Virus record (IMG/VR): IMGVR_UViG_3300046373_000050
Coordinates: 1 to 28,792 of that record
DNA length: 28,792 nucleotides
From: a virus
Direction: 5' to 3' (one strand)
Shown: positions 1 through 8,226 of the stretch, piece after piece
Position numbering within the stretch: the first letter of the stretch is position 1
Layout of the letters: each line of letters opens with the position of its first letter
The notes under the pieces: generated by a model
What the model was told of the DNA's origin: nothing
The model's database searches: none
The model's input: the letters and a program-made list of their open reading frames with translations, nothing else
Made by a program: the position numbers and the translations under genes

Positions 1-1313
1 TTGAGCAGATTACCGATGTCGGCCGGGTGGGACATTGGAGCTGCCTTCTTCGGCAGTTCCTTCAGCGACTTGGCCTTCTGCGGCTGTACTTGGTCGAGGT
101 ACCGCTGATTGATCTCGCGGATCACCTTCATCGCAGCTTGCTTGTTCGCCGCCGGGATGGTCGGGTCGCCGATCTGGCCGGCCATCTGCCTATAGAGCAG
201 CACATCCTTGTCGGACTGGGGTCCGCTCATCTTCGGCATTTTCGAGATCAACGAGCCCTCGATCGCCTTCAGCTGCGCAGCAGATTCGCCGCCGCTGGTG
301 CTGGCCCCGAAAGCGCGCGCAACCTGGTCGACTGCGGCGCCGCCGTAGCTGCTGGTCGCTTTTCCGACGAGCGGCTCCGCCATATCGAGCAGGCCCAGTA
401 CCGACTGCGCATCGCCGATCTTCTGCTGCACCTCGCTGGTCTTGGCCGTCACCGGGCCGCCCGGGATTGCTTCGAGCGACTTGCCATCGGCTGCCCAGCG
501 GTAGCCGGCTGGCGTCTTGCCTTGGGCGATCGCATCGCGCGCGCGCGCATCGCTCATGTTCTGGCCGCGCATGGTCGCCGCCACGCTGGCTGCCGAGTCG
601 GGCGACTGGGTGTTCCGGATCGTGTTGGCGGGCTTGCCCGTGAACTGGTCCAGGGCGACCGTAGCGCCACCGGTGTTCGCGAAGTGCAGCTTCTCAGCGT
701 CTGGCGCGAAGCCGTCGACACGCTCGGTGCGGCCGTCCTCGTAGACGTTCGCCATGACGCGCTGGCCGTCGATTGTGCGCACGGCCTGTTCCTTCAGCTT
801 CGGGCGCAGCTTTTCGGCCATGTCATAGTACGGTTTGGCCTGCGCCACGCGGCCGGCTTGGGTCAGCCGCTCGGCGTAGCCCATCAGCGTGGCATATTGG
901 TCGGCGGGTGCTGCTGGCGCGATCGCGGGCACCGGTGCCGCGCTGGCAGCTGCACCCGCCGACGGCGCGCCACCGAGACGCGGCAGCCCGGGAGGCGGAC
1001 CCATCGGCACAGACTGGCCGCCGGAGAGGATCTTCTGCAGCTGCATCGGCTCGTCGGCGGCAGCCTGCATCTTTTGGTTTTCCAGTCCGATCTGCTGCAT
1101 CTGCGCCTGGCGGAGCTGGTCCTGCTGCTGCTGCGCCAGCGCGCCGTGGTAGCCCTGTGAGCCGGACATCAGCCCGCCGCCCAGGATCACGCCCAGGTTG
1201 CCGCGTCCGCCCAGCAGCGCGGCGCCGGCGGCTAGCAGGCCCTGGCGCGCCGCTGCTTTCTTGTCCGGGTCTTCCGGCAGCCAGTTCGGCAGGTATTGGC
1301 CCAAAGGTCCCAT
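1..1313 (-). CDS. Putative DNA-ejection / internal virion protein, C-terminus cut by window edge
   Basis: About 437 codons are present; the frame is open to position 1, so the C-terminus lies outside the window. The product begins MGPLGQYLPNWLPEDPDKKA, then a Gly/Ala-rich stretch (residues ~25-45), a Gln-rich helical part (LAQQQQDQLRQAQMQQ), a Pro/Ala linker, and a mostly helical C-terminal half with the segment SGPQSDKDVLLYRQMAGQIG. That last segment resembles large structural proteins found at the end of tail-gene blocks in short-tailed phages. It is the last of three genes after the stabilisation protein, the position where P22-like phages keep proteins ejected with the DNA; that role is inferred from position. 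No lysozyme motif is visible in the part present. ATG at 1311-1313, ten bases after the preceding stop. Confidence 0.6.
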   Translation of the reverse strand, partial: MGPLGQYLPNWLPEDPDKKAAARQGLLAAGAALLGGRGNLGVILGGGLMSGSQGYHGALAQQQQDQLRQAQMQQIGLENQKMQAAADEPMQLQKILSGGQSVPMGPPPGLPRLGGAPSAGAAASAAPVPAIAPAAPADQYATLMGYAERLTQAGRVAQAKPYYDMAEKLRPKLKEQAVRTIDGQRVMANVYEDGRTERVDGFAPDAEKLHFANTGGATVALDQFTGKPANTIRNTQSPDSAASVAATMRGQNMSDARARDAIAQGKTPAGYRWAADGKSLEAIPGGPVTAKTSEVQQKIGDAQSVLGLLDMAEPLVGKATSSYGGAAVDQVARAFGASTSGGESAAQLKAIEGSLISKMPKMSGPQSDKDVLLYRQMAGQIGDPTIPAANKQAAMKVIREINQRYLDQVQPQKAKSLKELPKKAAPMSHPADIGNLL

Positions 1314-1322
1314 GTCTTCTCC

Positions 1323-2090
1323 TTAAAAACCGCGTTGGCGGCGGCGCGCGATCGCGGCAAGTACTGCGTTCTGGTTCGGTGCGGGCTGGCCGCCCATGCT
1401 GGATGCGATAGGCGCTTGCTCGCCCTGGAAGACCGGGCGCGGGGCTGGGGCTTGGCGTTGCGGCTGCCCGCCGCCCATGGCCCTGTTTGCGGTGTTGTAG
1501 TTCGACATTCCCTTGACAGCGCTGCCGAGCGTCGAGCCTGCCTTGAGGCCTTCGAGTGACGCGCCGTTCGCGGCATAGCCGGGCTGGCTGGCTGCCACCG
1601 CATCCATGCCAGCACCGTTCGCCACGTAGCCAGGCTGGCTGGCCGCAATCGCGTCGAGTGACGACATGCCGCTGGTGGCCTGGCCGCCTAGCATGCCGCC
1701 TTGGGTAACCGATGGCGTCACGAACGTCATCGCACCCGGCGCCGCGGCACCTTCTGCCGCGAGCATCCCTGCGCCGACTCCTTCCCCCGCCATGCCAGCG
1801 CCGTATGCGGCAAGCGCGGCATCGGCAGCAGCCGCGCCAGTGCCTGCCATCGCGCCACCGGCTGCGCCTGCACCAAGCATGCCCGCACCTGCGCCGGCCG
1901 CACTAGCCGCACCCAAGGCGCCCGCCGCACCGGCGGCACCAGCACCGGCTGCGCCCGCAGCGCCTGCACCTGCAGCAGCGCCGCCAGCGGCCGCCGCTCC
2001 ACCCGCTGCAGCACCGCCAGCGGCGGCACCACCAGCGGCTGCGCCGCTACTTGCAGCGCTGAGCGCCGCTGCTGTTTCGATTCCTGACAT
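1323..2090 (-). CDS. Ala/Gly-rich phage structural protein, possible membrane-active ejection protein
   Basis: 255 residues. Residues ~8-110 are almost only Ala and Gly in blocks such as AAAGGAAAGG, with Met-containing turns; such sequence could form an apolar helical bundle. Residues ~130-175 hold two tandem 17-residue repeats (core AASQPGYVANGAG and AASQPGYAANGAS; DNA period 51 bp near 1567 and 1618). The end is basic (AIARRRQRGF). ATG with AGGAGAACAC just upstream, ten bases after the preceding gene. The composition makes spurious ORFs in other frames, but the Shine-Dalgarno, tight spacing and frame-specific repeats support this one. Between two other presumed ejection proteins it could help the DNA cross the host envelope; this is inference, and no family was recognised. 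Confidence 0.65.
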   Translation of the reverse strand: MSGIETAAALSAASSGAAAGGAAAGGAAAGGAAAAGGAAAGAGAAGAAGAGAAGAAGALGAASAAGAGAGMLGAGAAGGAMAGTGAAAADAALAAYGAGMAGEGVGAGMLAAEGAAAPGAMTFVTPSVTQGGMLGGQATSGMSSLDAIAASQPGYVANGAGMDAVAASQPGYAANGASLEGLKAGSTLGSAVKGMSNYNTANRAMGGGQPQRQAPAPRPVFQGEQAPIASSMGGQPAPNQNAVLAAIARRRQRGF

Positions 2091-2099
2091 GTGTTCTCC

Positions 2100-3062
2100 T
2101 TAATTGCCGAGCAGGCCGTAAAGTGCAGCGCCTGCACCAGCGGCCTGCGCGTATGGGTTTGCGCCTGGTGCGCTCTGGCTGACTGTCGAGCCGCCGCCAA
2201 CCGCCGCGCGGATCGAGTTGCCCAGCACGTCGAGCTGCTTGTATGGCGACTGCGCGCGCTCGTTGAAATAGTCCATCTGGTCGGTCAGCTGCTGCTGGTC
2301 GGCGCCGTACTGGATCTCGCCGACGCCCTGCAACTGCGCGGCGTCGGTGTACGCCTGGTTGCCGTACTGGAGAGCCAGCGGCAGGCCGGCCATCTGGCGC
2401 GCGCGCTCACCCTCGAAGGCTGCCTGGTTGCGTGCCAGGCCGGTATCGGCCAGGCCCGCATTCGTCTGCCAGGCCTGCTGTCCGCGCGCGAGGGCGTTTT
2501 CAGCCAGGCCCGCGCTCTGGTTGTAGTTCTGCATGCGCATCGATGTCGCCGAGTCGGACAGGCCCTGCGCCAAGTTGCGCGAGTTTCCTTCCTGCGCCTG
2601 TTGCCAGGCCGAGCCGCCGAACGCGCCAGCGCGCGCCATGGTGGCGTCGGTACCGTTCACAGCTCCGTTGTAATTGCGCGTGATGTCGCCCGCCGCCTTG
2701 TCGATCGAGGCTTGCAGGTACGGGTTGTCGCCCATATAGGCGTTGGTGCCGATCGGCTGCGCTCCCATGTACTGGTTGCTGCCGGTGTCGCGCCCCAGGT
2801 ATTGGCCGCCGAGCGTGCCCTGCAGCGCCTGGCTGCCGGCGTTGATCTCGCTGGAGCCGTTCATGGCGCGGTTGGTAGCCATGTTCATGCCCTGCGTCTG
2901 ATAGCCGTTCAGGCCCGCCGAGCGCTGGCCGGCGTAGACGGGCATTTCGCGCTGCGAGAGCGCACTCCCTCGGCTCAGAAGCTGCTGCGCGCTTGCCCTA
3001 GCCCATTCGGGAAGTTCGGTCGTGGTCTTGCTGGTGGTGTTTGATGGCGTGCTGCTGCCCAT
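2100..3062 (-). CDS. Phage virion structural protein (presumed ejection/tail component)
   Basis: 320 residues from ATG 3060-3062, preceded by TTTAGGAGCAACC. A longer reading to 3137 would overlap the upstream gene and has no ribosome site, so the internal ATG was chosen. The protein is rich in Gln, Asn, Ala and Gly. A central segment, NPYLQASIDKAAGDITRNYN, then ARAGAFGGSAW, is a pattern I recognise from a widespread phage structural family without a defined function. The last ~20 residues (AAGAGAALYGLLGN) are apolar. It is followed after ten bases by the Ala/Gly-rich gene. An ejected or tail-associated role is inferred from position. Confidence 0.7.
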   Translation of the reverse strand: MGSSTPSNTTSKTTTELPEWARASAQQLLSRGSALSQREMPVYAGQRSAGLNGYQTQGMNMATNRAMNGSSEINAGSQALQGTLGGQYLGRDTGSNQYMGAQPIGTNAYMGDNPYLQASIDKAAGDITRNYNGAVNGTDATMARAGAFGGSAWQQAQEGNSRNLAQGLSDSATSMRMQNYNQSAGLAENALARGQQAWQTNAGLADTGLARNQAAFEGERARQMAGLPLALQYGNQAYTDAAQLQGVGEIQYGADQQQLTDQMDYFNERAQSPYKQLDVLGNSIRAAVGGGSTVSQSAPGANPYAQAAGAGAALYGLLGN

Positions 3063-3070
3063 GGTTGCTC

Positions 3071-3484
3071 CTAAAGTGTGAATTGGTAGCTGACTTGCGC
3101 CGGGGTAAAGCCAAGGCGCCGCGCGCCCGCTTCCCATTCATCGCGTGCCGAGGCGAACGAAATCATGGTGGCGCCGACGTTGCGCGCCACGGCCTTGATG
3201 TGCGGGAAAAAGCGACGCATCAGCGGCTCGCGCGTGGCCGAGTACGCGCACCAAATCTCGACTTTCTTGCTGTGGAACGTCGGCACCAGGCGCAGCACCA
3301 GGAAGCCCAGGTATTCGCCGTCTTCACCCGTGCCGATGTACAGCGTCGAGTGGCCCTGGCGCAGCGACATGTAGACGTCTTCCGGCAGCCAGTCGTCCGG
3401 CGTAGCCTTCTTGACCTCGACCAGGCCGGCGCGCACGCGCTCCCACTCGGCGGCCAGGTATTGCGGTTCGATTGCGCGCAGCAT
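3071..3484 (-). CDS. GNAT-like virion-associated protein
   Basis: 137 residues. The N-terminal helix (AEWERVRAGLVEVKK) is followed by alternating strands: STLYIGTGEDGEYLGFLVLRLV, then KVEIWCAYS, then a helix ending near KAVARNVGATMISFASARDEWEAGARRLGF. This follows the core of GNAT acetyltransferases, in which a final segment of the kind W...A.RLGF is common. A clear acetyl-CoA pyrophosphate loop (Q/RxxGxG/A) is not visible, so enzyme activity is doubtful. Similar small GNAT-like proteins occur among podovirus tail genes, where their role is unknown. Start ATG 3482-3484, one base after the stop of the upstream gene. Confidence 0.6.
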   Translation of the reverse strand: MLRAIEPQYLAAEWERVRAGLVEVKKATPDDWLPEDVYMSLRQGHSTLYIGTGEDGEYLGFLVLRLVPTFHSKKVEIWCAYSATREPLMRRFFPHIKAVARNVGATMISFASARDEWEAGARRLGFTPAQVSYQFTL

Positions 3485-3485
3485 C

Positions 3486-3791
3486 TCAGTTCCCAGTCAA
3501 AAAACGCTTTTGGACGAATGTGGCCGGCGCCGCGGTGCAAAGCCAGCCCTCGATGACGTACTTGCTGCCGGCGGGCCCCAGCTCCTGCGGCGCGCTGTTT
3601 CGGACGAAGTCGCCTGGTGTGTAGCTACCCGTCGCCGGCGGCGCCGCCATCGCGTTCGTGCAGGCCCTGATCGATCCCTCGGACAGGAAATTGATCTGGT
3701 TGACCAGGTCGCGCACCAGCTCGTAAAGGCGCTGTTTCAGGCTGCGCACGTCGTCGCCCTGCGGCAGCCGCGCGTCGTTGTTCAGTCTCAT
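3486..3791 (-). CDS. Small phage structural protein, unknown
   Basis: 101 residues, MRLNNDARLPQGDDVRSLKQ followed by a helix (RLYELVRDLVNQINFLSEG) and a C-terminal part with TGSYTPGDFVRNSAPQELGP and VIEGWLCTAAPATF. The C-terminal half reads like the short beta-strand repeats of phage fibre or needle tips, but no family is certain. The start is the ATG in an ATGA overlap with the stop of the stabilisation-protein gene; a longer reading to 4076 lies inside that gene and is rejected. The position after a gp10-like protein is where P22 has its tail needle; a short needle or plug role is only a guess. Confidence 0.6.
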   Translation of the reverse strand: MRLNNDARLPQGDDVRSLKQRLYELVRDLVNQINFLSEGSIRACTNAMAAPPATGSYTPGDFVRNSAPQELGPAGSKYVIEGWLCTAAPATFVQKRFLTGN

Positions 3792-5245
3792 TCGGTGCCG
3801 TCCGGGGTGAGCGCCGGCGTGAAGCCGACTATTTCGAAGTCGCCCTGTAGCTCGATACGCACCCGGTGGTAGCGCCCCGAGGCCAGGGTGTCGTAATGGC
3901 TTCCGGAGAGCACGTTGCTGCCGCGGTTCTCCAGTGCTTCGCCGTCGAAGTTCCGCGTGTAGTGCGTCAAGCTCGATGCAACCGGCCGAGCCGTGAAGCG
4001 TGGCGTAACGCGGCCCAAGGTCGTGTATTGCTCGTCGTCGCCGAAGTCGCCAGTCGTGAGCGACGCGGCGCCACATGGACCCGTCACCGTCTTGATCTTG
4101 TGATCCATGGCCACGACACCCATCGCCGAACTGCTGGTGTCGAATGCAGGCGAGTCGAAGGGCAGGTCGGGCAGCGTGTCGTAGGTCACCGCGGCGTCGG
4201 CCGGCCAGTTGTCGTAGTTCGTCTCCGCGCCTTGGTACTGGAATACTGTCTCGATCGGCAGGGACACGCGGCCCCAGCGCTCATTGTTCAGGTTGTAGAC
4301 CAGGGCGTCCGTCAGCGCGCCGCCGGAGCCAGGCGTTGGGTAGAACCACCAGCACAGGTTCTTGGCCTGGTCAAAGTGCGAGCGGATGCGGTAACGGTAG
4401 GTCGCGTCCGATTTGGCGAAGAACCACTCCTTCACCGGCGCGCCGATCGGGCGTGGCCGCGAGCCGTCGAACAGCCAGAAGTCGTCCCGGCCGATGAACA
4501 GATGCGCGGTGCCCGTGTCGACGACCGCCTCAGCGCTGATGGCTCCCACGTTCGATGCGACCAAGTCCCACTGCCAGATGACCGGCGGCCCGACGTAGCG
4601 CCCCAGATAAAGGGATTTTTCCTTGTACACGGCGACGTCCTTGCCAAGACGCTTCGCCGCGCGAATGTCGCCCGGGGTGTCGAGCAGATATCCATAGGCC
4701 GCTTGGTTGGTTGATGCCGGCGCCCAGGTCAAGTGGTCGTAGATGTGCGAGCAGGCCCAGGCGTCGGGCCGGTCGCCGCCCACGTAGGTGGCGTTCAGGC
4801 CGAAGGCCAGCACGAAGCCAGACGCGGTCTCGATGATGCGCGCCTTGGGCGACTGCGGAATATCGGCGAACGCCGTGCCGGTACCGGTGGATACCTGCAG
4901 CTGCTCGGTCTCGTTGCAGGCCAGCGAGGCGTTGCCGAACTGGGCGAACCGCCAGCGGTTTTCCACGCTGCCGGTGTAGCCGCCCGCGCGCGACTGGTCG
5001 ACGAACGACGTGCTGGACAGCTCGTAGAGCTTCGCGCGGGTGCCGGCGAACACGCGGTTCAGCTTGTCCATGCGGGTGAGCACGGCGCTACCCCGGCATT
5101 CAGTCGGCAGGGCGGCCAGGCCGGCGTCGAGTGGGGAGGGTGCGCCGGCCATGCCGCGCAGTGTCGGAATAACGTTGGTGCAGTCCATCAGCGCGCCCGG
5201 CGCCGTGCTGTCGGCGTCAGGCGCGAAGCCGATCAGCGGGATCAT
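3788..5245 (-). CDS. Packaged-DNA stabilisation / tail hub protein, P22 gp10-like
   Basis: 485 residues, near the usual length of P22 gp10-type proteins. The N-terminus MIPLIGFAPDADSTAPGALM, then DCTNVIPTLRG and later RVFAGTRAKLYE, VYKEKSLYLGRYVGPP, FIGRDDFWLFDG and WGRVSLPIE, shows repeated strand-turn-aromatic units of a beta-propeller-like structural protein. The pattern 'bulk definition of N constants, then display of loaded values' is typical of phage stabilisation proteins that close the portal channel after packaging. ATGA overlap with the adaptor gene upstream and with the 101-residue gene downstream indicates translational coupling. A T7 gp12-type nozzle protein is the alternative. 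Confidence 0.7.
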   Translation of the reverse strand: MIPLIGFAPDADSTAPGALMDCTNVIPTLRGMAGAPSPLDAGLAALPTECRGSAVLTRMDKLNRVFAGTRAKLYELSSTSFVDQSRAGGYTGSVENRWRFAQFGNASLACNETEQLQVSTGTGTAFADIPQSPKARIIETASGFVLAFGLNATYVGGDRPDAWACSHIYDHLTWAPASTNQAAYGYLLDTPGDIRAAKRLGKDVAVYKEKSLYLGRYVGPPVIWQWDLVASNVGAISAEAVVDTGTAHLFIGRDDFWLFDGSRPRPIGAPVKEWFFAKSDATYRYRIRSHFDQAKNLCWWFYPTPGSGGALTDALVYNLNNERWGRVSLPIETVFQYQGAETNYDNWPADAAVTYDTLPDLPFDSPAFDTSSSAMGVVAMDHKIKTVTGPCGAASLTTGDFGDDEQYTTLGRVTPRFTARPVASSLTHYTRNFDGEALENRGSNVLSGSHYDTLASGRYHRVRIELQGDFEIVGFTPALTPDGTE

Positions 5246-5850
5246 CGCGCGCTCCCCATGGTCAGGGTGGAGCCGCTGTGGCGCTCTGCCTGGTCAGAAT
5301 CGATCAGGGCGTTCGCCGCAGCGGCGTACATGCGCGCCGCCGTCGGGATCCGCGCGTCGTCCTTCAGGTGCGCATAGGCCTCGATCAGCGCCGAGTACAG
5401 ATACAGGTTCGGGAAATTGGTCAACAGCCAGTTCGTGTCGCTGTCGGCAGCCAGGGCCGGTAACTTTTTGTAGTAGGACAGGGCGAACACGGCGGGCGCG
5501 CCACCCTCGACAGCAATGCCGCCATCCTGGTGCGTGTAGTAGCGGGCAAAGCCGGTCGGCGCCAAGTCGGCGAAGCGTTCCGGCGTCAGGTAATCGAGTG
5601 GGCGTGGGCCAGCACCATCGTTCACGGTCAGGCGCTCGGCAGCGAGGAAGCCAGTCGGCAGGGCGGCCAGCGACACCGTCTCGCGCGCCAGCATCGCGCG
5701 CAGGCGCAGCGGCGCCACGGACACGTCGATGTCGCGGAAGCCGTGGTACAGACGCGGCTCGCCCAGCATCACGAAATCGGGGATCACGGCGGTCAGGTTG
5801 GTACGGCCCAGGCGATTCGCGATCGCGGCCTTCAGTTCGCCGTAGTTCAT
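5242..5850 (-). CDS. Head-tail adaptor protein (SU10/P22 gp4-type)
   Basis: 202 residues starting MNYGELKAAIANRLGRTNLT, followed by IPDFVMLGEPRLYHGFRDID. A short N-terminal helix with 'A..I...LNR.D' character, then I..FI..AE.R..R..R, is the pattern of phage adaptor proteins that form the ring below the portal. The C-terminal part (NWLLTNFPNLYLYSALIEAY, then AAANALIDSDQAER) is also typical: a ring-binding helix region with FPNLYLY. The start at 5848-5850 was chosen over 5877 because it overlaps the upstream stop (TGATG). ATGA overlap with the stabilisation gene downstream. Confidence 0.72.
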   Translation of the reverse strand: MNYGELKAAIANRLGRTNLTAVIPDFVMLGEPRLYHGFRDIDVSVAPLRLRAMLARETVSLAALPTGFLAAERLTVNDGAGPRPLDYLTPERFADLAPTGFARYYTHQDGGIAVEGGAPAVFALSYYKKLPALAADSDTNWLLTNFPNLYLYSALIEAYAHLKDDARIPTAARMYAAAANALIDSDQAERHSGSTLTMGSAR

Positions 5851-6158
5851 CAGATGCGGCCCTCGTAGATGCGGCATTTGCTGTGCTCAGCAAGGAACTG
5901 GTCGAGCATCTTGTCTTCGCGTGCGACAACCTCCCAGGTGGTGCCCCGTTTCATCGCCCACTCGTTGAGCAGGTCGATGGGAATGCTGGCGGCGTAGTGG
6001 TCTCCGCCATGGGTCTTCGTCGCACCGGCGCTGCGCAGGCGTTCGTTACGGGCGAGTGCGGCGGAAACGTCGGTCGATTGCACGATGACGCCCGAACCAT
6101 CGTTCTCGACCTGCATCGTCAGTTGGCTGTTCTGCGTGGACTCAAGAATGTGTTTCAT
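5850..6158 (-). CDS. Small phage protein between capsid and adaptor, unknown
   Basis: 102 residues: MKHILESTQNSQLTMQVEND, a strand-rich N-terminal third, a central charged helix (SAALARNERLRSAG) and a C-terminal part with SIPIDLLNEWAMKRG. No family with a known function was recognised; small genes here often code for head-completion or head-decoration factors. It begins about 15 bases after the terminator that follows the capsid gene and has no good Shine-Dalgarno (only GGAT), so it probably depends on terminator read-through. Its stop overlaps the adaptor start by one base. Confidence 0.6.
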   Translation of the reverse strand: MKHILESTQNSQLTMQVENDGSGVIVQSTDVSAALARNERLRSAGATKTHGGDHYAASIPIDLLNEWAMKRGTTWEVVAREDKMLDQFLAEHSKCRIYEGRI

Positions 6159-6173
6159 GGGTATCCGGAAAAG

Positions 6174-6202
6174 AAAAAGGGCCAGCGGTTAGGCTGGCCC
6201 TT
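6174..6202 (-). terminator. Rho-independent terminator after the major capsid gene
   Basis: On the minus strand an 8-bp perfect stem (GGGCCAGC / GCTGGCCC, arms 6179-6186 and 6193-6200, 6-base loop) is followed by TTTTTCTTTT. It lies 20 bases after the capsid stop, so it would reduce transcription into the adaptor and tail genes and favour capsid protein. Confidence 0.8.
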
Positions 6203-6221
6203 CGGTGAGCTGCAGGGTGTG

Positions 6222-7163
6222 TTAGCTCAGGTCGAGCACTGCGCCATGCGCCTTCGGGTTGTAATCGCGCAGAGTGAATTCGCAGTTCACCAGCACGTCT
6301 TTGGTATCACCGGTGACGCCCAGCGGGGTGTCCTTCATCGGGCGCAGGATTGCCAGTTCGAGGAAGTCTGGGTTGATGAAGGCGACTTCGCGCTGACGCA
6401 TGTGGCGTGCGTTGACGGTCTTTACCCGACCGAATGGGCCGATGTAGACTTCGAGCGTCGCGGTCAGCGTCTTGTCTTCAGCCTTGTCGAAGCGAGTAGT
6501 GCCGGCCAGGAAGGTGTCGAACACGACGCGCTGACTCGACGGGAACAGGCCATAAAGGCTTTCCATATCGGCGCCGTTGTCGAACATCTGTTGCAGCACG
6601 CCTTTCATCAGCGTTTCGGTAAACGCGCGCTGGGCGCCGTCGACGGCAGCGGTGTTGGTCAGCGGGTTTGCTGCCGCACCGCCGGTGCCGAACGACACGT
6701 TATCGCTCATGAAGCCGAACAGGCCGCGCGACTGGCCGGCAACGCCGGCAGTGGCAGGGATAGCCGTGGTGTTTTGCAGCACGGCCAACTCGATATCCTT
6801 TTTCAACTCAACCATGGTTTTCGCCAGTTGAGTGTTGTACTCGGACTTTTGCCCGGCTTTTTCGACGACCTCCTGCGTACCGGTGACGCCGAACACGTCT
6901 TCCACGATCTGCGTGCGGTTGCCGTAGCGCAGTTTCGGGGTACGCGCGGTGCGCGATGCCGAGTTGCCCTGCTCAACCTTGTTGACCTTGGCGGCGCGGT
7001 ATGCGTCGGTGCTCCACTCGTCGAAGACGCCGTCAGCCTTGCCTTTGCCGATCAACTTCAAGGTGGGAGTTTCTGCAACGGAGACGTTCCAGATCTTGTT
7101 CATCAGCTGCTCACGATTCGTGGTGCTGTTGAAAGTCGCGTAGGTGTTGGCGGTTTGTGCCAT
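6222..7163 (-). CDS. Major capsid protein, SU10-like HK97 fold
   Basis: 313 residues. The N-terminus MAQTANTYATFNSTTNREQL leads to ETPTLKLIGKGKADGVFDEW, a pattern of the SU10-type major capsid family (also called DUF5309): a short N-arm, then 'TP....IGK.K....F.EW.TD'. The spine-helix region (EYNTQLAKTMVELKKDIELA), the VLQN strand, and a long C-terminal P-domain-like part with VYIGPFGRVKTVNARHM and AFINPDFLELAILRPM fit the HK97 fold. Start ATG with AAAGGAAAATCACC upstream. It follows the scaffold gene after 12 bases and is followed by a strong terminator. The family assignment rests on sequence pattern, not on a search. Confidence 0.78.
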   Translation of the reverse strand: MAQTANTYATFNSTTNREQLMNKIWNVSVAETPTLKLIGKGKADGVFDEWSTDAYRAAKVNKVEQGNSASRTARTPKLRYGNRTQIVEDVFGVTGTQEVVEKAGQKSEYNTQLAKTMVELKKDIELAVLQNTTAIPATAGVAGQSRGLFGFMSDNVSFGTGGAAANPLTNTAAVDGAQRAFTETLMKGVLQQMFDNGADMESLYGLFPSSQRVVFDTFLAGTTRFDKAEDKTLTATLEVYIGPFGRVKTVNARHMRQREVAFINPDFLELAILRPMKDTPLGVTGDTKDVLVNCEFTLRDYNPKAHGAVLDLS

Positions 7164-7175
7164 GGTGATTTTCCT

Positions 7176-8147
7176 TTAACGTTTGATCATCCCGAGCGCG
7201 GCAGCGAAGTCCTTGACGTTGCCGGTCTGGTCGAGACGACGGGTTTGTTTTTCAATGTGGAGTTGCGCAGCAGGCTTCGCGGCCGGCGCGGCTTTCGCTG
7301 CCTTGGTGGGCAGTGCCGAGACCGCCTTGATGGCCTTCTGCGTGGTGTTTTGCTGCTTGTCGAACTGCGCGGCCTTCCAGAGCACTTCCAACATGCGTTT
7401 GTCGGTCACGTTCGCCAGCTCGGCGGCGGTGAAACCTGCCTTCGTGCCGATCGCCTTCATCTGCTCGATGTGCTCCTTGCCGAACCCTGGAACGAGCGTG
7501 GCCATGTGCGCCGCAGCTTCCTGCGCCTGCTGGGCGACGGCCTGCTGCTGCGCTGCGGTCAGCGACTGCTGCTTCTGGATGATCCCGCGCTCGACTTCGC
7601 CGCGGCGCGCCTGCATGCGGTTGAAGTCGGCCACGTGGACGCCGTACGAAACCGGATCGCTCTCGCGCAGCGCATCCCAGTCGACAGCCTGGTATTCGGC
7701 CAGGGCCGCGTCGATGCTGTTCAGCTGGCCGATCTCGGCGCTGTACTGCTGCACCTCGGCAGCCTGGCGGGCCACGTGCTGGTTCCACTCCTGACGCTCT
7801 TGGGCGAGGCGCTGGGCCTTCTGCGTGTAGTCCTGCTGACGCAGATAGCCGTTTTTGGCCTCGTCCTTCGATACCTGAACCTTTTCGCCATTGATTTCCA
7901 GCTCGAGGAACGCTTCGATCGGGTCCGGATCTGGATCCGGTTGTCCGTCGGGATCAGGCGCGGCGTCGGGATCGGCGTCAGGATCGACGTCGGGGTCTGC
8001 TGCGAGCTGGTCCGGGTCCGCGATTGGGTCCTGATCGGGGTCGGCGTTTTGCGGGTCCGGGTTTTGGTCCGGTTGTCCGTTATCGCCGGGGCCGCTCAGC
8101 ATTTCCGCGAAAGAGTCAGTGCTCAGGGTGGTGTCTTCAGTGCTCAA
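7176..8147 (-). CDS. Capsid scaffold protein
   Basis: 323 residues from a TTG start at 8145-8147, chosen because GGAGA lies six bases upstream; the GTG at 8187-8189 would put the start inside a terminator stem and the first ATG is not preceded by a ribosome site. Residues ~20-77 are an acidic Asp-Pro-Asp tract. Then comes LELEINGEKVQVSKDEAKNG with YLRQQDYTQKAQRLAQERQE, a pattern typical of phage scaffold proteins, followed by a long helical part rich in Gln/Ala (residues ~110-215) and a basic C-terminus (QTRRLDQTGNVKDF), where scaffolds usually bind the coat protein. It sits immediately before the capsid gene, as expected. Expected to leave the capsid or be removed during maturation. Confidence 0.75.
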   Translation of the reverse strand: MSTEDTTLSTDSFAEMLSGPGDNGQPDQNPDPQNADPDQDPIADPDQLAADPDVDPDADPDAAPDPDGQPDPDPDPIEAFLELEINGEKVQVSKDEAKNGYLRQQDYTQKAQRLAQERQEWNQHVARQAAEVQQYSAEIGQLNSIDAALAEYQAVDWDALRESDPVSYGVHVADFNRMQARRGEVERGIIQKQQSLTAAQQQAVAQQAQEAAAHMATLVPGFGKEHIEQMKAIGTKAGFTAAELANVTDKRMLEVLWKAAQFDKQQNTTQKAIKAVSALPTKAAKAAPAAKPAAQLHIEKQTRRLDQTGNVKDFAAALGMIKR

Positions 8148-8177
8148 TGTGTTCTCCGTGAGGTGTGAGTTCAGAAA

Positions 8178-8205
8178 TGAAAAGGCCACCTCAGCGGGTG
8201 GCCTT
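8178..8205 (-). terminator. Rho-independent terminator ahead of the scaffold gene
   Basis: Minus-strand hairpin with 9-bp arms AAGGCCACC (8182-8190) and GGTGGCCTT (8197-8205), 6-base loop, followed on the minus strand by TTTTCATTT. It lies between the 120-residue gene and the scaffold, only 34 bases before the scaffold start, and with the terminator at 6174-6202 brackets the scaffold-capsid pair. Confidence 0.65.
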
Positions 8206-8226
8206 CTGATTGTTCCTAACTCGACG

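Noticed and set aside
1-1311. Plus-strand frame 27-1160 as a gene
   Set aside because: Opposite a continuous minus-strand gene with a clear start and neighbour spacing; Arg/His/Leu-rich shadow.
5040-8168. 1042-codon open frame on the plus strand opposite the stabilisation, adaptor, capsid and scaffold genes
   Set aside because: Low-complexity Arg/Val/Leu-rich reading antisense to well-supported structural genes; a by-product of high GC codon use.
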